Assembly (NCBI GenBank): GCA_965228575.1
Contig: CBDDHW010000045.1
Coordinates: 32,779-96,778 of the forward strand
Length of the DNA: 64,000 nt
Source: UBA11612 sp965228575
GTDB lineage: Bacteria > Pseudomonadota > Alphaproteobacteria > Rhodospirillales > Rhodospirillaceae
Reading direction: 5' to 3'
Position 1 is the stretch's first letter. Each line of letters starts with the position of its first letter. The position numbers and the translations under genes were made by a program. Below, piece after piece: positions 45,439-54,559 of this stretch. The notes beneath the pieces were generated by a model. It saw only the letters and a list, made by a program, of their open reading frames with translations. It was not told where the DNA came from and searched no databases.

Positions 45439-45512
45439 CGACCGGGCCAGGTCATGGCCGGTCGATCCAGATGTGGGGCAATGAGATCTTGGAAAATTCT
45501 GGGTCTCATTGC
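45439..45512 (+). other. Two intercistronic hairpins between acpP and fabF
   Basis: Hairpin one: CGACCGGGCC (45439-45448) with GGCCGGTCG (45456-45464). Hairpin two: perfect GCAATGAGA (45478-45486) with TCTCATTGC (45504-45512). Neither is followed by a clear T tract, so they look more like RNA-stabilising or attenuating structures than full terminators. Confidence 0.5.
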
Positions 45513-45568
45513 TGCCTTCAAAGTTACGGTGGCTGAAGAGCTAGACTGTAAATGGAAGCGTGTTCACC

Positions 45569-46846
45569 ATGACCTTTGATTCCAAAAAACGCGTTGTTGT
45601 TACCGGCCTTGGCCTTGTCACCCCTCTGGGGTCGGGCGTAGAAGGCACTTGGTCCGCCCTGACCGCGGGGCAATCAGGAATTGGCCCGATCACCAAATTC
45701 GAGGTGGAAGATTTGCCATGCCGCGTCGGCGGCGCGGTGCCGACGGCCGACGATCACCCGAATAAATTTTTTATCGATGATGTTGTTGCGCCAAAAGAGC
45801 GGCGGCGCATGGACGATTTCATCGTCTATGCCATGGGGGCTGCGGAAGAGGCGATAAAAGATTCCGGATGGGAACCTGCGAACGAAGAAGATCGCGAGCG
45901 CACGGGCGTTATGATTGGCTCGGGCATTGGCGGACTGGAAACAATTGACGACACGGCCAAGACTCTTGAGAAGCAAGGACCGCGCCGGGTTTCACCGTTC
46001 TTTATTCCCGCGAGCCTGATCAATTTGGCATCGGGGCAGGTCTCTATTCGACATGGCTTCAGGGGCCCAAATCATGCCCCGGTTACGGCGTGCGCAACCG
46101 GAGCGCATGCCATAGGCGATGCGGCGCGTTTGATAAAATATGGAGACGCCGATGTCATGGTCGCTGGTGGTGCAGAAGCCGCCATGTGCCGGCTCGGTAT
46201 CGCCGGATTTGCAGCCATGAAGGCGCTGTCAACAAGTTACAACGATACGCCGCAGAAGGCATCAAGGCCTTGGGATAAAGGTCGAGACGGTTTTGTGATG
46301 GGCGAAGGGTCTGGCGTCTTAGTTCTCGAAGAATATGAGCATGCCAAGAAACGCGGCGCGAAAATTTACGCGGAAATTTTAGGATACGGTTTATCTGGGG
46401 ACGCTTACCACCTGACGGCGCCAGCAGAAGACGGGTCTGGCGGTTTTCGAGCAATGCGTTCGGCCTTACGCGATGCAGAATTGAATCCCGACCAAATCGA
46501 TTACGTCAATGCTCATGGCACATCGACCCCCAAAGGAGACGAAATCGAATTGGCGGCGGTGAAACGCTTGTTTGGTGATCACACCTATAAGCTCTCGATG
46601 TCTTCCACGAAATCGGCGATCGGACACTTACTTGGCGCGGCGGGTGCGGTGGAAGCGATTTTCTCGCTGCTCGCTTTGCGTGATCAAATTGTACCGCCGA
46701 CACTTAATCTCGATGACCCCTCCGACAGTTGCGACATTGATCTCGTGCCTCATACCGCCAAAGAGCGAAAGCTCCGTTATGTTCTTTCAAATTCTTTTGG
46801 ATTTGGCGGCACAAACGCGGCGGTTATCATCGGTCCCGCACCCTAA
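45569..46846 (+). CDS. fabF: 3-oxoacyl-[ACP] synthase II
   Basis: 425 residues from the ATG at 45569; GGAAG at 45554-45558 gives ten-base spacing, while the GTG at 45560 is too close to it. Condensing-enzyme residues are intact: Cys in VTACATGAH, His in NAHGTSTPKGD and His in AIGHLLGAAGAV. It extends acyl chains with malonyl-ACP. It is followed after 25 bases by mltG, as in other alphaproteobacteria. Confidence 0.97.
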   Translation: MTFDSKKRVVVTGLGLVTPLGSGVEGTWSALTAGQSGIGPITKFEVEDLPCRVGGAVPTADDHPNKFFIDDVVAPKERRRMDDFIVYAMGAAEEAIKDSGWEPANEEDRERTGVMIGSGIGGLETIDDTAKTLEKQGPRRVSPFFIPASLINLASGQVSIRHGFRGPNHAPVTACATGAHAIGDAARLIKYGDADVMVAGGAEAAMCRLGIAGFAAMKALSTSYNDTPQKASRPWDKGRDGFVMGEGSGVLVLEEYEHAKKRGAKIYAEILGYGLSGDAYHLTAPAEDGSGGFRAMRSALRDAELNPDQIDYVNAHGTSTPKGDEIELAAVKRLFGDHTYKLSMSSTKSAIGHLLGAAGAVEAIFSLLALRDQIVPPTLNLDDPSDSCDIDLVPHTAKERKLRYVLSNSFGFGGTNAAVIIGPAP

Positions 46847-46871
46847 GACCGAACCCGCGCGCTAATCAAAA

Positions 46872-47870
46872 ATGACACGCGCCCGAATCGTTGTTCTATT
46901 TTTTGCTTTTGTCGCCGTTCTTGCTTTGGGCGGGGCCGGGACTTTCTATTGGTTCTTGAAAGAGGTTCGGTCTCCGGGCCCATTAGCGGAGTCTGCGCGG
47001 GTGGTTATTCCGTCTGGCGAGGGCCTCTCGGCGATTTCTGCTCGGCTTATGTCGGCAAATGTGATCGACCGGGCGTGGCTTTTCGAATTGGAGGCTCGGC
47101 GAACATCGAACACGCGCGCGCTTAAACCCGGCGAATATATTTTTGATCAAGGTGCGAGTATCACGCGCGTTCTAGAGAAAATTGTAGGCGGCGATGTCGT
47201 CGTCCGCTTCGTCACGATCCCCGAGGGGGTTGTGACAGCAGATATCATTCGCACGTTGATGGCTGAGGACGCCCTATCTGGCGATGTGCCGACGGATATT
47301 TCTGAAGGTTCACTCTTGCCGGAAACCTACAGCTTTGAATTTGGCGACACCCGGGCGGGGTTGATCGATCGTATGCGCCGAGACCGCCAAGCACTACTTC
47401 AGCGCTTGTGGGAAAACCGGGCTGAGAACCTGCCGTTAAATTCCCCTGAGGAAGCTGTGATCCTTGCGTCGATTGTCGAAAAAGAAACCGGTATCGATAC
47501 CGAGCGCCGCCGGGTCGCCGCCGTTTTCATCAACCGGCTTAGGCGGGGCATGCGGCTGCAATCAGATCCGACGGTTATCTACGGTCTGGCGCCCGACACC
47601 GGCAATCTCGGACGTCCTCTAAGCCGAGCGGACTTGGCACAGCCAACACCCTACAACACCTATACGATTGATCGTTTGCCGCCCGGTCCCATCTGCCATC
47701 CCGGGCGTGAAGCTATTGCTGCTGTTCTCGATCCGCTCGAGTCACAAGAGCTTTATTTTGTGGCGGACGGCACGGGCGGCCATGCGTTCGCGAGAACCTT
47801 GCGCGAGCACAATGAAAACGTGGCGAAGTGGCGGCGCATCGAGCGTGAACGGCGCAGTCAAAAACAGTAG
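46872..47870 (+). CDS. mltG: Endolytic murein transglycosylase MltG
   Basis: 332 residues. One N-terminal membrane anchor (VVLFFAFVAVLALGGAGTFYWFL), a LysM-like region, and the YceG catalytic domain with the conserved Glu in ILASIVEKETGID and downstream SDPTVIYGL and YNTYTIDRLPPGPICHPG. It cleaves nascent glycan strands at the inner membrane and limits chain length. It is usually followed by yicC and gmk; here a signalling cassette intervenes. Confidence 0.96.
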   Translation: MTRARIVVLFFAFVAVLALGGAGTFYWFLKEVRSPGPLAESARVVIPSGEGLSAISARLMSANVIDRAWLFELEARRTSNTRALKPGEYIFDQGASITRVLEKIVGGDVVVRFVTIPEGVVTADIIRTLMAEDALSGDVPTDISEGSLLPETYSFEFGDTRAGLIDRMRRDRQALLQRLWENRAENLPLNSPEEAVILASIVEKETGIDTERRRVAAVFINRLRRGMRLQSDPTVIYGLAPDTGNLGRPLSRADLAQPTPYNTYTIDRLPPGPICHPGREAIAAVLDPLESQELYFVADGTGGHAFARTLREHNENVAKWRRIERERRSQKQ

Positions 47871-47918
47871 GGCTAAACGCACAACCACAGAGAACCCAAT
47901 AAATCACGCCGCCGCACC

Positions 47919-48206
47919 TTAGTTGTCGCCGCTGCCGGTCTCGAGTTGTAAGCCTACGATCAACATTTCCTTTGACGACAAATTTCCGAATACGCGTCTT
48001 GTCGGCTCAGGTTCAATACGAAACACAGTCGGCGTTGCGTAGACGTCGGCATTGAGTGCGGCCTCGGGGTCTTCGAGAACATCAATAATGTCCAAGGTCA
48101 CGTTTTCATCGCCAAGCTCGTCGCACAACTCAGTGAGCGTCGCGATGGCTTGCGCGGCACTGGATGTATTTCCGGTCACGTAAAGATGAAGAACTACCCG
48201 CTTCAT
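47919..48206 (-). CDS. KaiB-like protein
   Basis: 95 residues with the KaiB thioredoxin-like pattern: LHLYVTGNTSSAAQAIATLTELCDEL, DIIDVLEDPEAALNADVYATPTVFRI, and EPTRRVFGNLSSKEMLIVGLQLET. The ATPT and RRVFGNLS motifs are those of clock KaiB, where the protein switches fold and binds KaiC. No kaiC or kaiA lies in the window. The start overlaps the response-regulator stop (ATGA), so the two are coupled. Whether it is a clock part, a KaiC partner encoded elsewhere or a signalling adaptor is open. Confidence 0.9.
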   Translation of the reverse strand: MKRVVLHLYVTGNTSSAAQAIATLTELCDELGDENVTLDIIDVLEDPEAALNADVYATPTVFRIEPEPTRRVFGNLSSKEMLIVGLQLETGSGDN

Positions 48207-48601
48207 GATGGTTCACCAGCATCTTGAGCGGGTGTGTTTTCAAGGACGCCCTGGGCAATCGCGCGAATTTCAGTCACGGTCAAAGGTTTGCGGGCGACAT
48301 CAAAAGATATACCGCGGCCTTGAAGTTGCTTCAGCGGCTTCAGGAATTCTGCGTAAAACGCCGTAATTACGTAGACGCGAACATCAGGGCATATGTCTTG
48401 GAGCTTTTCGAGGGTCTCAGCGCCATTCATTCCCGGCATCTTAAGATCAAGGAATACGAGGTCTGGACGTTTATTCGCTGCCGACTCGAGTCCTTCTAAT
48501 CCCCCCGCGGCCAGCACGACCTCGTATCCCAATGGTTCGAGAGTTGCGAGGAACGATTCGCGGACATTCTCGTCGTCATCGACCACAAGGATGCGTTTCA
48601 T
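48203..48601 (-). CDS. Receiver-only response regulator
   Basis: 132 residues, a single CheY-like receiver. Acidic pocket D8-D10 in VVDDDENVR, phosphoacceptor D52 in LVFLDLKMPGMNG, T80 in VITAF and K105 in ARKPL are all intact, so it can be phosphorylated. There is no output domain; a short tail follows. No histidine kinase is adjacent. Overlap with the KaiB-like gene indicates joint translation. It is divergent from the PAS-GGDEF-EAL gene, with about 200 bases between. Confidence 0.93.
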   Translation of the reverse strand: MKRILVVDDDENVRESFLATLEPLGYEVVLAAGGLEGLESAANKRPDLVFLDLKMPGMNGAETLEKLQDICPDVRVYVITAFYAEFLKPLKQLQGRGISFDVARKPLTVTEIRAIAQGVLENTPAQDAGEPS

Positions 48602-48808
48602 GTAGGTATTCCCCCATTTACCGCCTGTTTGCCCACCACATTAATGTGATGTTTGAGGCTTATTTCTCCGGCCCTCGTGCGGAGCCTTGATCTCCAATAT
48701 AGTTTCGATTAACAACAATATAAACCCGGTATGAAAATAAACCTGGGGATGGGTCATGTTAATGGGACGTCGAGATAGAAGATGTCGGCCTGGAACGGAG
48801 GGGCGCAA

Positions 48809-50911
48809 ATGACCTCTATCGTTCACCATGGCTCGGACTCCTCGTTTTCAGGCGGGCGCTATCTCGGAAATGTCGCTCTCCGCGCTCACCGTCGGCGCGC
48901 TGGTTCGCTGCCTTTAGCCACACCGACAAATACCGCATTGTTCCAATCCATCGTAAATGAGTCCGAGGACGGTGTGGCGATCGTCGACCGCCAAGGTCGC
49001 GTGGCGTACTGCAATGCGGCAGCGGCAGAGCTGCTGAGCACGACCCCCGAGGATTTGATTGGCCGCGATTTTGGTTTCCCCCTTGGGGCTCACACAGATG
49101 TCACGCCTTTGGAAATCTTTACCGGGGACCAGCCACGCTTTGTTGAAATGAGAACGAAGCCGCTGCTTTGGCGCGATCGGGATGCGACGTTGGTGGCGTT
49201 CAGGGATGTTACGCAGACGCAGGAATTGAACGCAGAGCTTGGTATGCAGACAATTGCACTCGAAGCGATTGCAAACGGTGTTTTTATTACAGATTCGAAG
49301 GGCGTCATTTGCTGGGCTAATACGGCATTAGAAAAAATAAGTGGATACGCTCTCGATGAACTGATCTTCCGGCCCGTATCGATTTTTAAATCAGGAGCGC
49401 ACGATGCAGTGTTCTATAAGGAAATGTGGGCGCAGATTAACTCAGGTGAGCCCTGGCGCGGACGCATCGAGAACCGGCGCAAGGATGGGTCTACATATAT
49501 TGTTGATCAAACCATCCTTCCGACCAAGGGCGCGACCGGGCAGTTATCTCGTTTTGTTGTAACGCTGGAAGATATTTCCGGTCGGCTTGAAACAGAAGAT
49601 AAACTGGCGCACTTGACCGACTATGACGCGTTGACGGGATTGCCCAATCGACGTGTATTTATGGATAGGCTGCGCTCGGCGATGGAGCGAGCTGATCGCA
49701 GTCACGCTATGGCTGCGGTTATGGTCATGGATATTAACAATTTTAAAACGATCAATAATGCCCTCGGCCATGATGTCGGAGACGCTCTTTTGGTGGCGGT
49801 TGTCAAAAGAATATCTGGTCATTTGCGCACGACCGATACGTTGTCACGCTTGAACGGAGATATTTTCGGAGTGCTCTTGGAAAATGTGACGGATATGGCG
49901 GCTGCCAATCGTAGTGTACGGACAATACTCGAGAAAATTAGTGATCCCATAAGTATTCAGGGTCATGCGATCGACGTAACGTCGTCTATCGGAATATCTG
50001 CTTATCCCAAAGACGACACGGAGCCATCATCGCTAATTCGCCAGGCCGAGATCGCCATGCATAAAGCTAAGGCCGAACGCGGAAATGCGTTTCAATACTT
50101 TGACCAAAACATGGATGCTGAAATTCGAAGGCGCGTGTCCCTTGAGGCAGATTTACGCGCGGCTGTGGACGATAATCAGTTGTGGCTGGCCTACCAACCG
50201 CAGGTCGATCTTAAATCGGGAAAACTCGTTGGTGCGGAAGCATTGCTGCGGTGGACTCATCCAAAACACGGACTTATCTCGCCCGGAGAATTCATTCCGA
50301 TTGCCGAGACGTCGGGTCTAATACTTCCCATCGGCGACTGGATCATCGAAGAGATCTGCAGGCAATCGCAAGTCTGGATGGCCTTAGGTGTGCCGCCGCT
50401 CAAGCTCGGCTTCAATGTTTCCGGGGTGCAGTTCAGGCAGCGGAACCTAGTCAACCAAGTGATCGATGGCTTGTCGGATGCAGGTTTGCCGGTCGATGCG
50501 GTGGATATTGAAATTACCGAGACCGTTGCCATGGAACGTAGTGATCGCGTGCAAGAAAATGTCGAGCAACTTACGCTGGCTGGCGTTTCGATTTCTCTGG
50601 ATGATTTCGGAACAGGGTATTCCTCACTTTCTAACTTACAAGCGTTTCCCGTGAACCGCCTCAAAGTCGATGGGTCTTTCGTCATGGGTATTGGTGAAAA
50701 TCGTGATGACGAACGCATCGTCGAAGCGGTTATTCGTCTGGGCCAGGGCATGGGATTGGGGATTGTTGCCGAAGGGGTCGAGACGCTCGAACAGTTGCAG
50801 TTTCTCAGAGATCTTGGCTGTGAAAAAATTCAAGGCTACCTCATCTCCAAGCCTCTACCGCCCATTGAGTTTCGCCGGTTCATGGAGACCTTCAAGGGTC
50901 CGCCTCTCTGA
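48809..50911 (+). CDS. PAS-PAS-GGDEF-EAL protein, degenerate GGDEF
   Basis: 700 residues from the ATG at 48809, chosen for GGAGG seven bases upstream; ATG at 48782 lacks such a site. Two PAS domains (about 31-140 and 146-255), a GGDEF domain (about 265-425) and an EAL domain (about 440-690). The GGDEF signature reads NGDIF (349-353), so the cyclase is probably dead or only a GTP sensor. The EAL domain looks active: EAL at 477-479 (GAEALLRW), DDFGTGYSS and EGVET. It is probably a PAS-controlled cyclic-di-GMP phosphodiesterase. No membrane segment; cytosolic. Confidence 0.92.
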   Translation: MTSIVHHGSDSSFSGGRYLGNVALRAHRRRAGSLPLATPTNTALFQSIVNESEDGVAIVDRQGRVAYCNAAAAELLSTTPEDLIGRDFGFPLGAHTDVTPLEIFTGDQPRFVEMRTKPLLWRDRDATLVAFRDVTQTQELNAELGMQTIALEAIANGVFITDSKGVICWANTALEKISGYALDELIFRPVSIFKSGAHDAVFYKEMWAQINSGEPWRGRIENRRKDGSTYIVDQTILPTKGATGQLSRFVVTLEDISGRLETEDKLAHLTDYDALTGLPNRRVFMDRLRSAMERADRSHAMAAVMVMDINNFKTINNALGHDVGDALLVAVVKRISGHLRTTDTLSRLNGDIFGVLLENVTDMAAANRSVRTILEKISDPISIQGHAIDVTSSIGISAYPKDDTEPSSLIRQAEIAMHKAKAERGNAFQYFDQNMDAEIRRRVSLEADLRAAVDDNQLWLAYQPQVDLKSGKLVGAEALLRWTHPKHGLISPGEFIPIAETSGLILPIGDWIIEEICRQSQVWMALGVPPLKLGFNVSGVQFRQRNLVNQVIDGLSDAGLPVDAVDIEITETVAMERSDRVQENVEQLTLAGVSISLDDFGTGYSSLSNLQAFPVNRLKVDGSFVMGIGENRDDERIVEAVIRLGQGMGLGIVAEGVETLEQLQFLRDLGCEKIQGYLISKPLPPIEFRRFMETFKGPPL

Positions 50912-51051
50912 GCCTTTCGCCTATTTCATTAAATACTTCGCTTGCGGGTTACTCGGCTAAGTCGTTACCCGCGTATGCGCCCCACCCTATGCTATGCAAT
51001 TTGGCCTTTGCCCGATATAAGAAGCGGTTTGTGATTCTGGGGGACCCTCGA

Positions 51052-51972
51052 ATGCCACCGGCTGTTGGAAGTATGACGGGATTTGCGCGTATTGAAGGCC
51101 GCACCGATGTACCGACCCCATTTTCTTGGGTGTGGGAAATAAAAAGCGTGAACAGCAAGGGTCTCGACGTTCGGGTGAGATTGCCGCACGGCTTTGATGC
51201 ACTAGAGAGTCCCGCCCGTAACGCCGTGGCCAAGGTGTTCAAGCGTGGTGCGCTATCCCTTTCGTTGACGCTGGCGACGGATACTGCAGTTGACGATACG
51301 GCGATCAATGAGGATGTGTTGCAGTCATTGATCGAACTGGCACGTAAAGCGACTCGTCAACTGGGACCCGGGGTCGTGGGAGGCGAGATTTCACCTGCGA
51401 GTCTCGATGGCCTCATGAGCATGGCGCTAGGACGGGAGCCCGCAACGCATGTCGACCCCGCCGCGAAGTCTAAACGCGCGGAAATTTTGATTTCTGGTTT
51501 ACATGATGCGCTTGAAGCCCTGGCATCCGCGCGCAGCAAAGAGGGTGCAGAACTTTTACCGGTTATTCAAAACCATCTCGATCGTATCGAAACGCTGTGC
51601 TCGGCCGCCGGTGCGCTCGCCGCAGCGCAGCCCGACAAATTGAAATCAAAGTTAACCGAGCATGTTCGTGACCTTATGAACACCACGCCTCAAGTGCCAG
51701 AAGACCGGCTCGCGCAAGAGATTGCTTTGCTGGTTGTAAAGTTCGATATCAGAGAAGAATTAGATCGCTTAAAGGCCCATGTGACCCAGGCACGTGAATT
51801 GCTGGATAATGGCGGTGCATGTGGCCGCCGGCTTGATTTTTTATGTCAAGAGTTTAACCGGGAAGCAAATACCGTGTGTTCAAAGTCCGCGGACATCGAG
51901 CTTACGCGTATTGGCCTTGATCTCAAATCCACCATTGATCAGTTGCGTGAACAAATTCAAAATATAGAGTAA
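51052..51972 (+). CDS. YicC family endoribonuclease
   Basis: 306 residues from the ATG at 51052 with GGGGGA seven bases upstream; the in-frame ATG at 50989 would add 21 unlike residues. YicC pattern: GSMTGFARIEGR at the start, SVNSKGLDVRVRLPHGFDALE, and the C-terminal DUF1732 part EELDRLKAHVTQARELLDNGGACGRRLDFLCQEFNREANTVCSKS. YicC-type proteins act as RNases in recent work. It lies 56 bases before gmk, a conserved pair. Confidence 0.94.
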   Translation: MPPAVGSMTGFARIEGRTDVPTPFSWVWEIKSVNSKGLDVRVRLPHGFDALESPARNAVAKVFKRGALSLSLTLATDTAVDDTAINEDVLQSLIELARKATRQLGPGVVGGEISPASLDGLMSMALGREPATHVDPAAKSKRAEILISGLHDALEALASARSKEGAELLPVIQNHLDRIETLCSAAGALAAAQPDKLKSKLTEHVRDLMNTTPQVPEDRLAQEIALLVVKFDIREELDRLKAHVTQARELLDNGGACGRRLDFLCQEFNREANTVCSKSADIELTRIGLDLKSTIDQLREQIQNIE

Positions 51973-52028
51973 CTAAATCGCCGTTGCGTTGATATCGATC
52001 AGCACGAGGCGAGGGAATCTCGACGCGT

Positions 52029-52667
52029 ATGACACAATCGTCCATCAGCCGCCGTGGCTTCATGTTGGTTCTTTCTTCTCCATCCGGGGCGGGAAAAACG
52101 ACGATTGCGCGCGCTCTTCGTCAGAGTGAGCCGGATGTTGTGATGTCCATTTCGGTCACCACGCGTCCGCCCCGCCCCGGTGAGGAAGACGGCAAAGACT
52201 ATTATTTTGTTTCCGAAGAAAGATTTCACGAAATGACAAAGTCTGGGGAGTTGCTCGAACACGCGCGCGTATTCGACAACTACTACGGAACGCCGCGCGC
52301 TCACGTAGAGAACGAGCTTAACGCCGGACGCATTGTATTGTTCGACATTGATTGGCAGGGCACGCAGCAGCTCAAATCGAATGCGCGGGATGATCTCGCG
52401 AGTGTATTCATTCTGCCGCCGTCATTGGAAGAATTGGAGCGACGTCTGAAAGGACGAGGTCAGGATTCTGATGAAGTTGTTCGAAATCGTATGGCTCGCG
52501 CATCAAACGAAATGAGTCACTGGCCCGAATATGACTACGTGATCGTCAACCAAGATGTCGATGAGAGCATTGCGCAAACCCGAGCCATTTTGGCCGCCGA
52601 ACGTCAGCGTCGGTCCCGGCAAAAGGGACTCGCGGACTTCGTAAATTCTATGCGTAAGGCGCCTTAA
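52029..52667 (+). CDS. gmk: Guanylate kinase
   Basis: 212 residues. P-loop LSSPSGAGKTTIARAL, GMP-binding segment SVTTRPPRPGEEDGKDYYFVSEERF and GELLEHARVFDNYYGTP, and RxxxA region ERRLKGRGQDS. It phosphorylates GMP to GDP. The last four bases overlap the end of convergent rsmA. Confidence 0.97.
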   Translation: MTQSSISRRGFMLVLSSPSGAGKTTIARALRQSEPDVVMSISVTTRPPRPGEEDGKDYYFVSEERFHEMTKSGELLEHARVFDNYYGTPRAHVENELNAGRIVLFDIDWQGTQQLKSNARDDLASVFILPPSLEELERRLKGRGQDSDEVVRNRMARASNEMSHWPEYDYVIVNQDVDESIAQTRAILAAERQRRSRQKGLADFVNSMRKAP

Positions 52668-53518
52668 GGCGGCGGTTGAGAGAGCGCATTTGCCAACGCG
52701 CAAAACTGTTCAATCGAAAGTGTTTCCGCGCGTGCTGTAGGGTCGATCTTCACAACTTGACACAAACGCTCTGTATTCGCCCACGACGTCCCCAGGATCA
52801 GAGGGGTAAGGCTCTGCCGCAGCATCTTGCGGCGTTGACCGAAGCCAGCCGCTGTCACTTTTTCCAACATTTCGCGCGATGCCGGATAACGGGGTTCCGG
52901 CAGCGGTGTGAGACGAACCACCGTTGAATCGACCGCGGGCGGAGGCATGAAGGCGCGCGGGTTAACATGGAACAAAATCTCGACGTCGCATGTCCACTGG
53001 GTGATGACGCTTAAACGTCCATAGGCTTTAGTTCCGGGTGGTGCGGCGACACGCGCAGCAACCTCGCGCTGAAACATTAAGGTTAGAGATTCAAAGGAGG
53101 CCGCCGATTCTAACCACTGCAACAATAACTCGGTCGCGATGTTGTAGGGAAGGTTGGCAGCGATGCGGCGCGGTGCATTTCCAAGTCGCGCGATATCGAC
53201 CTCCATCGCATCGGCCGGCACGATTGTAAGTTGCCCTTCGGAAAATGCTGTTTTTAGCTCGGAAAGCGGCCCTTCAAACCGGCTGTCTTTCTCGATTGCA
53301 ATAACTTTGGCGCCCGCTGCAAGTAAAGACCGGGTCAGGCCACCCGGTCCGGGTCCGATTTCAATCGTCAGACCGTTTGTCACTCCGTTTATAGAGCGCA
53401 CAATGCGATCTGTAAGATTTGTATCCAGAAGAAAATGTTGCCCCAGAGCTTTATTGGCTGTGAGCCCGTGCTTGGCGATTACGTCTCGTAGAGGTGGAAG
53501 CGAAGACTCGTTAGGCAT
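52664..53518 (-). CDS. rsmA: 16S rRNA dimethyladenosine transferase RsmA
   Basis: 284 residues from the ATG at 53518; the frame stays open into pdxA to 53647, but that part is unlike the family. SAM motif TIEIGPGPGGLTRSLL, acidic VIAIEKDSRF, catalytic NLPY in AANLPYNIATELL, and C-terminal QRRKMLRQSLTPL. It dimethylates two adenines in helix 45 of 16S rRNA (KsgA). Its start overlaps the end of pdxA by eight bases. Confidence 0.97.
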   Translation of the reverse strand: MPNESSLPPLRDVIAKHGLTANKALGQHFLLDTNLTDRIVRSINGVTNGLTIEIGPGPGGLTRSLLAAGAKVIAIEKDSRFEGPLSELKTAFSEGQLTIVPADAMEVDIARLGNAPRRIAANLPYNIATELLLQWLESAASFESLTLMFQREVAARVAAPPGTKAYGRLSVITQWTCDVEILFHVNPRAFMPPPAVDSTVVRLTPLPEPRYPASREMLEKVTAAGFGQRRKMLRQSLTPLILGTSWANTERLCQVVKIDPTARAETLSIEQFCALANALSQPPP

Positions 53519-54536
53519 TGGTTTGTTTCTCACGCGAAGTCGCGATCTTGGATGCCATGCGCAATGCGGCAAGAAAACTTGTCGGGTCGGCGATGCCTTC
53601 TGTCGCGATATCGCATGCCGTCCCATGATCCGGAGACGCTCGAACAAATGGAAGTCCTAAGGTTACGTTTACTCCGTTTGCGAAATCAATCGTCTTGAGT
53701 GGGATGAGCGCTTGATCGTGATACATGCACAGAACGGCATCGTATTTCTTGCGGGCGGCCTCATGGAAAAGCGTATCCGCAGGTTCCGGTCCAAAGACAT
53801 CGAACCCATTTTCATTCAATTGATCGATGGCCGGTGAAATAATCCGCGCTTCCTCATCGCCAAAATGTCCGTCTTCTCCTGCGTGAGGGTTTAGGGCCGC
53901 AACGGCTATACGCGGCGATGAAATGCCGAAATCCTGCCGCAACGCCCGCGCAGTCACTTGCCCGCAGCGGACGATTGCGTCAGATGTCAGTTCGCGGGCG
54001 ACCTGTTCAAGCGCCATATGAACTGTCACCGGAACGACTCTAAGCCCCTCTACAGCGAGCATCATCACTACCGATGCGATGTTCGCCGAATGAGCAAGGT
54101 ATTCGGTGTGACCTGGAAAAGAAAACCCACCGGCCTTTAAGACCGACTTTTGAATAGGGTTTGTAACTATTGCGCTTGCCGTACCGGCCTTAACGAACTC
54201 AATGGCCTGATCGATAGCGCCGATCACTGCTGGTGCGGATTCAGCGGATGGGAGTCCCAGTGTGATGGGGATTTTTACGTCCTCGGCGAGGGGAATTACA
54301 GGAAGCCCCGACGCTATGGCGCTTACCGCTTGGTGGGGTTCACTAATTTCTACGATTGGACAATTGATGTTGAATTTGGCTGACAGGTCTCGCAGGTGCT
54401 GGGCAGGAGCAATTATGAAGAACGGACGCGAGTCTTCGGAGCGTTTCTCCCACGCCCTTAAGGTGATTTCACATCCTATTCCTGCGGGTTCTCCAAGGGT
54501 AACGGCGATTGGCGCGGGAGTCGCGGAGTTCTCCAT
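53511..54536 (-). CDS. pdxA: 4-hydroxythreonine-4-phosphate dehydrogenase
   Basis: 341 residues. Pyridoxal phosphate synthesis enzyme. VTLGEPAGIGCEITLRAW at the start, ATNPIQKSVLKAGGFSFPGHTEYLAH in the middle (Lys and His of the active site), metal-binding LNPHAGEDGHFGDEE, and YHDQALIPLKTIDFANGVNVTLGLPFVRASPDHGTA. All expected motifs are present. It follows surA by 23 bases and overlaps rsmA. Confidence 0.96.
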   Translation of the reverse strand: MENSATPAPIAVTLGEPAGIGCEITLRAWEKRSEDSRPFFIIAPAQHLRDLSAKFNINCPIVEISEPHQAVSAIASGLPVIPLAEDVKIPITLGLPSAESAPAVIGAIDQAIEFVKAGTASAIVTNPIQKSVLKAGGFSFPGHTEYLAHSANIASVVMMLAVEGLRVVPVTVHMALEQVARELTSDAIVRCGQVTARALRQDFGISSPRIAVAALNPHAGEDGHFGDEEARIISPAIDQLNENGFDVFGPEPADTLFHEAARKKYDAVLCMYHDQALIPLKTIDFANGVNVTLGLPFVRASPDHGTACDIATEGIADPTSFLAALRMASKIATSREKQTNA

Positions 54537-54559
54537 GGAACGTGTGCCCCCAACGGGCG

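Noticed and set aside
53519..53647. Longer start for rsmA
   Set aside because: The added 43 residues lie inside pdxA and do not resemble RsmA; the ATG at 53518 gives the family N-terminus.
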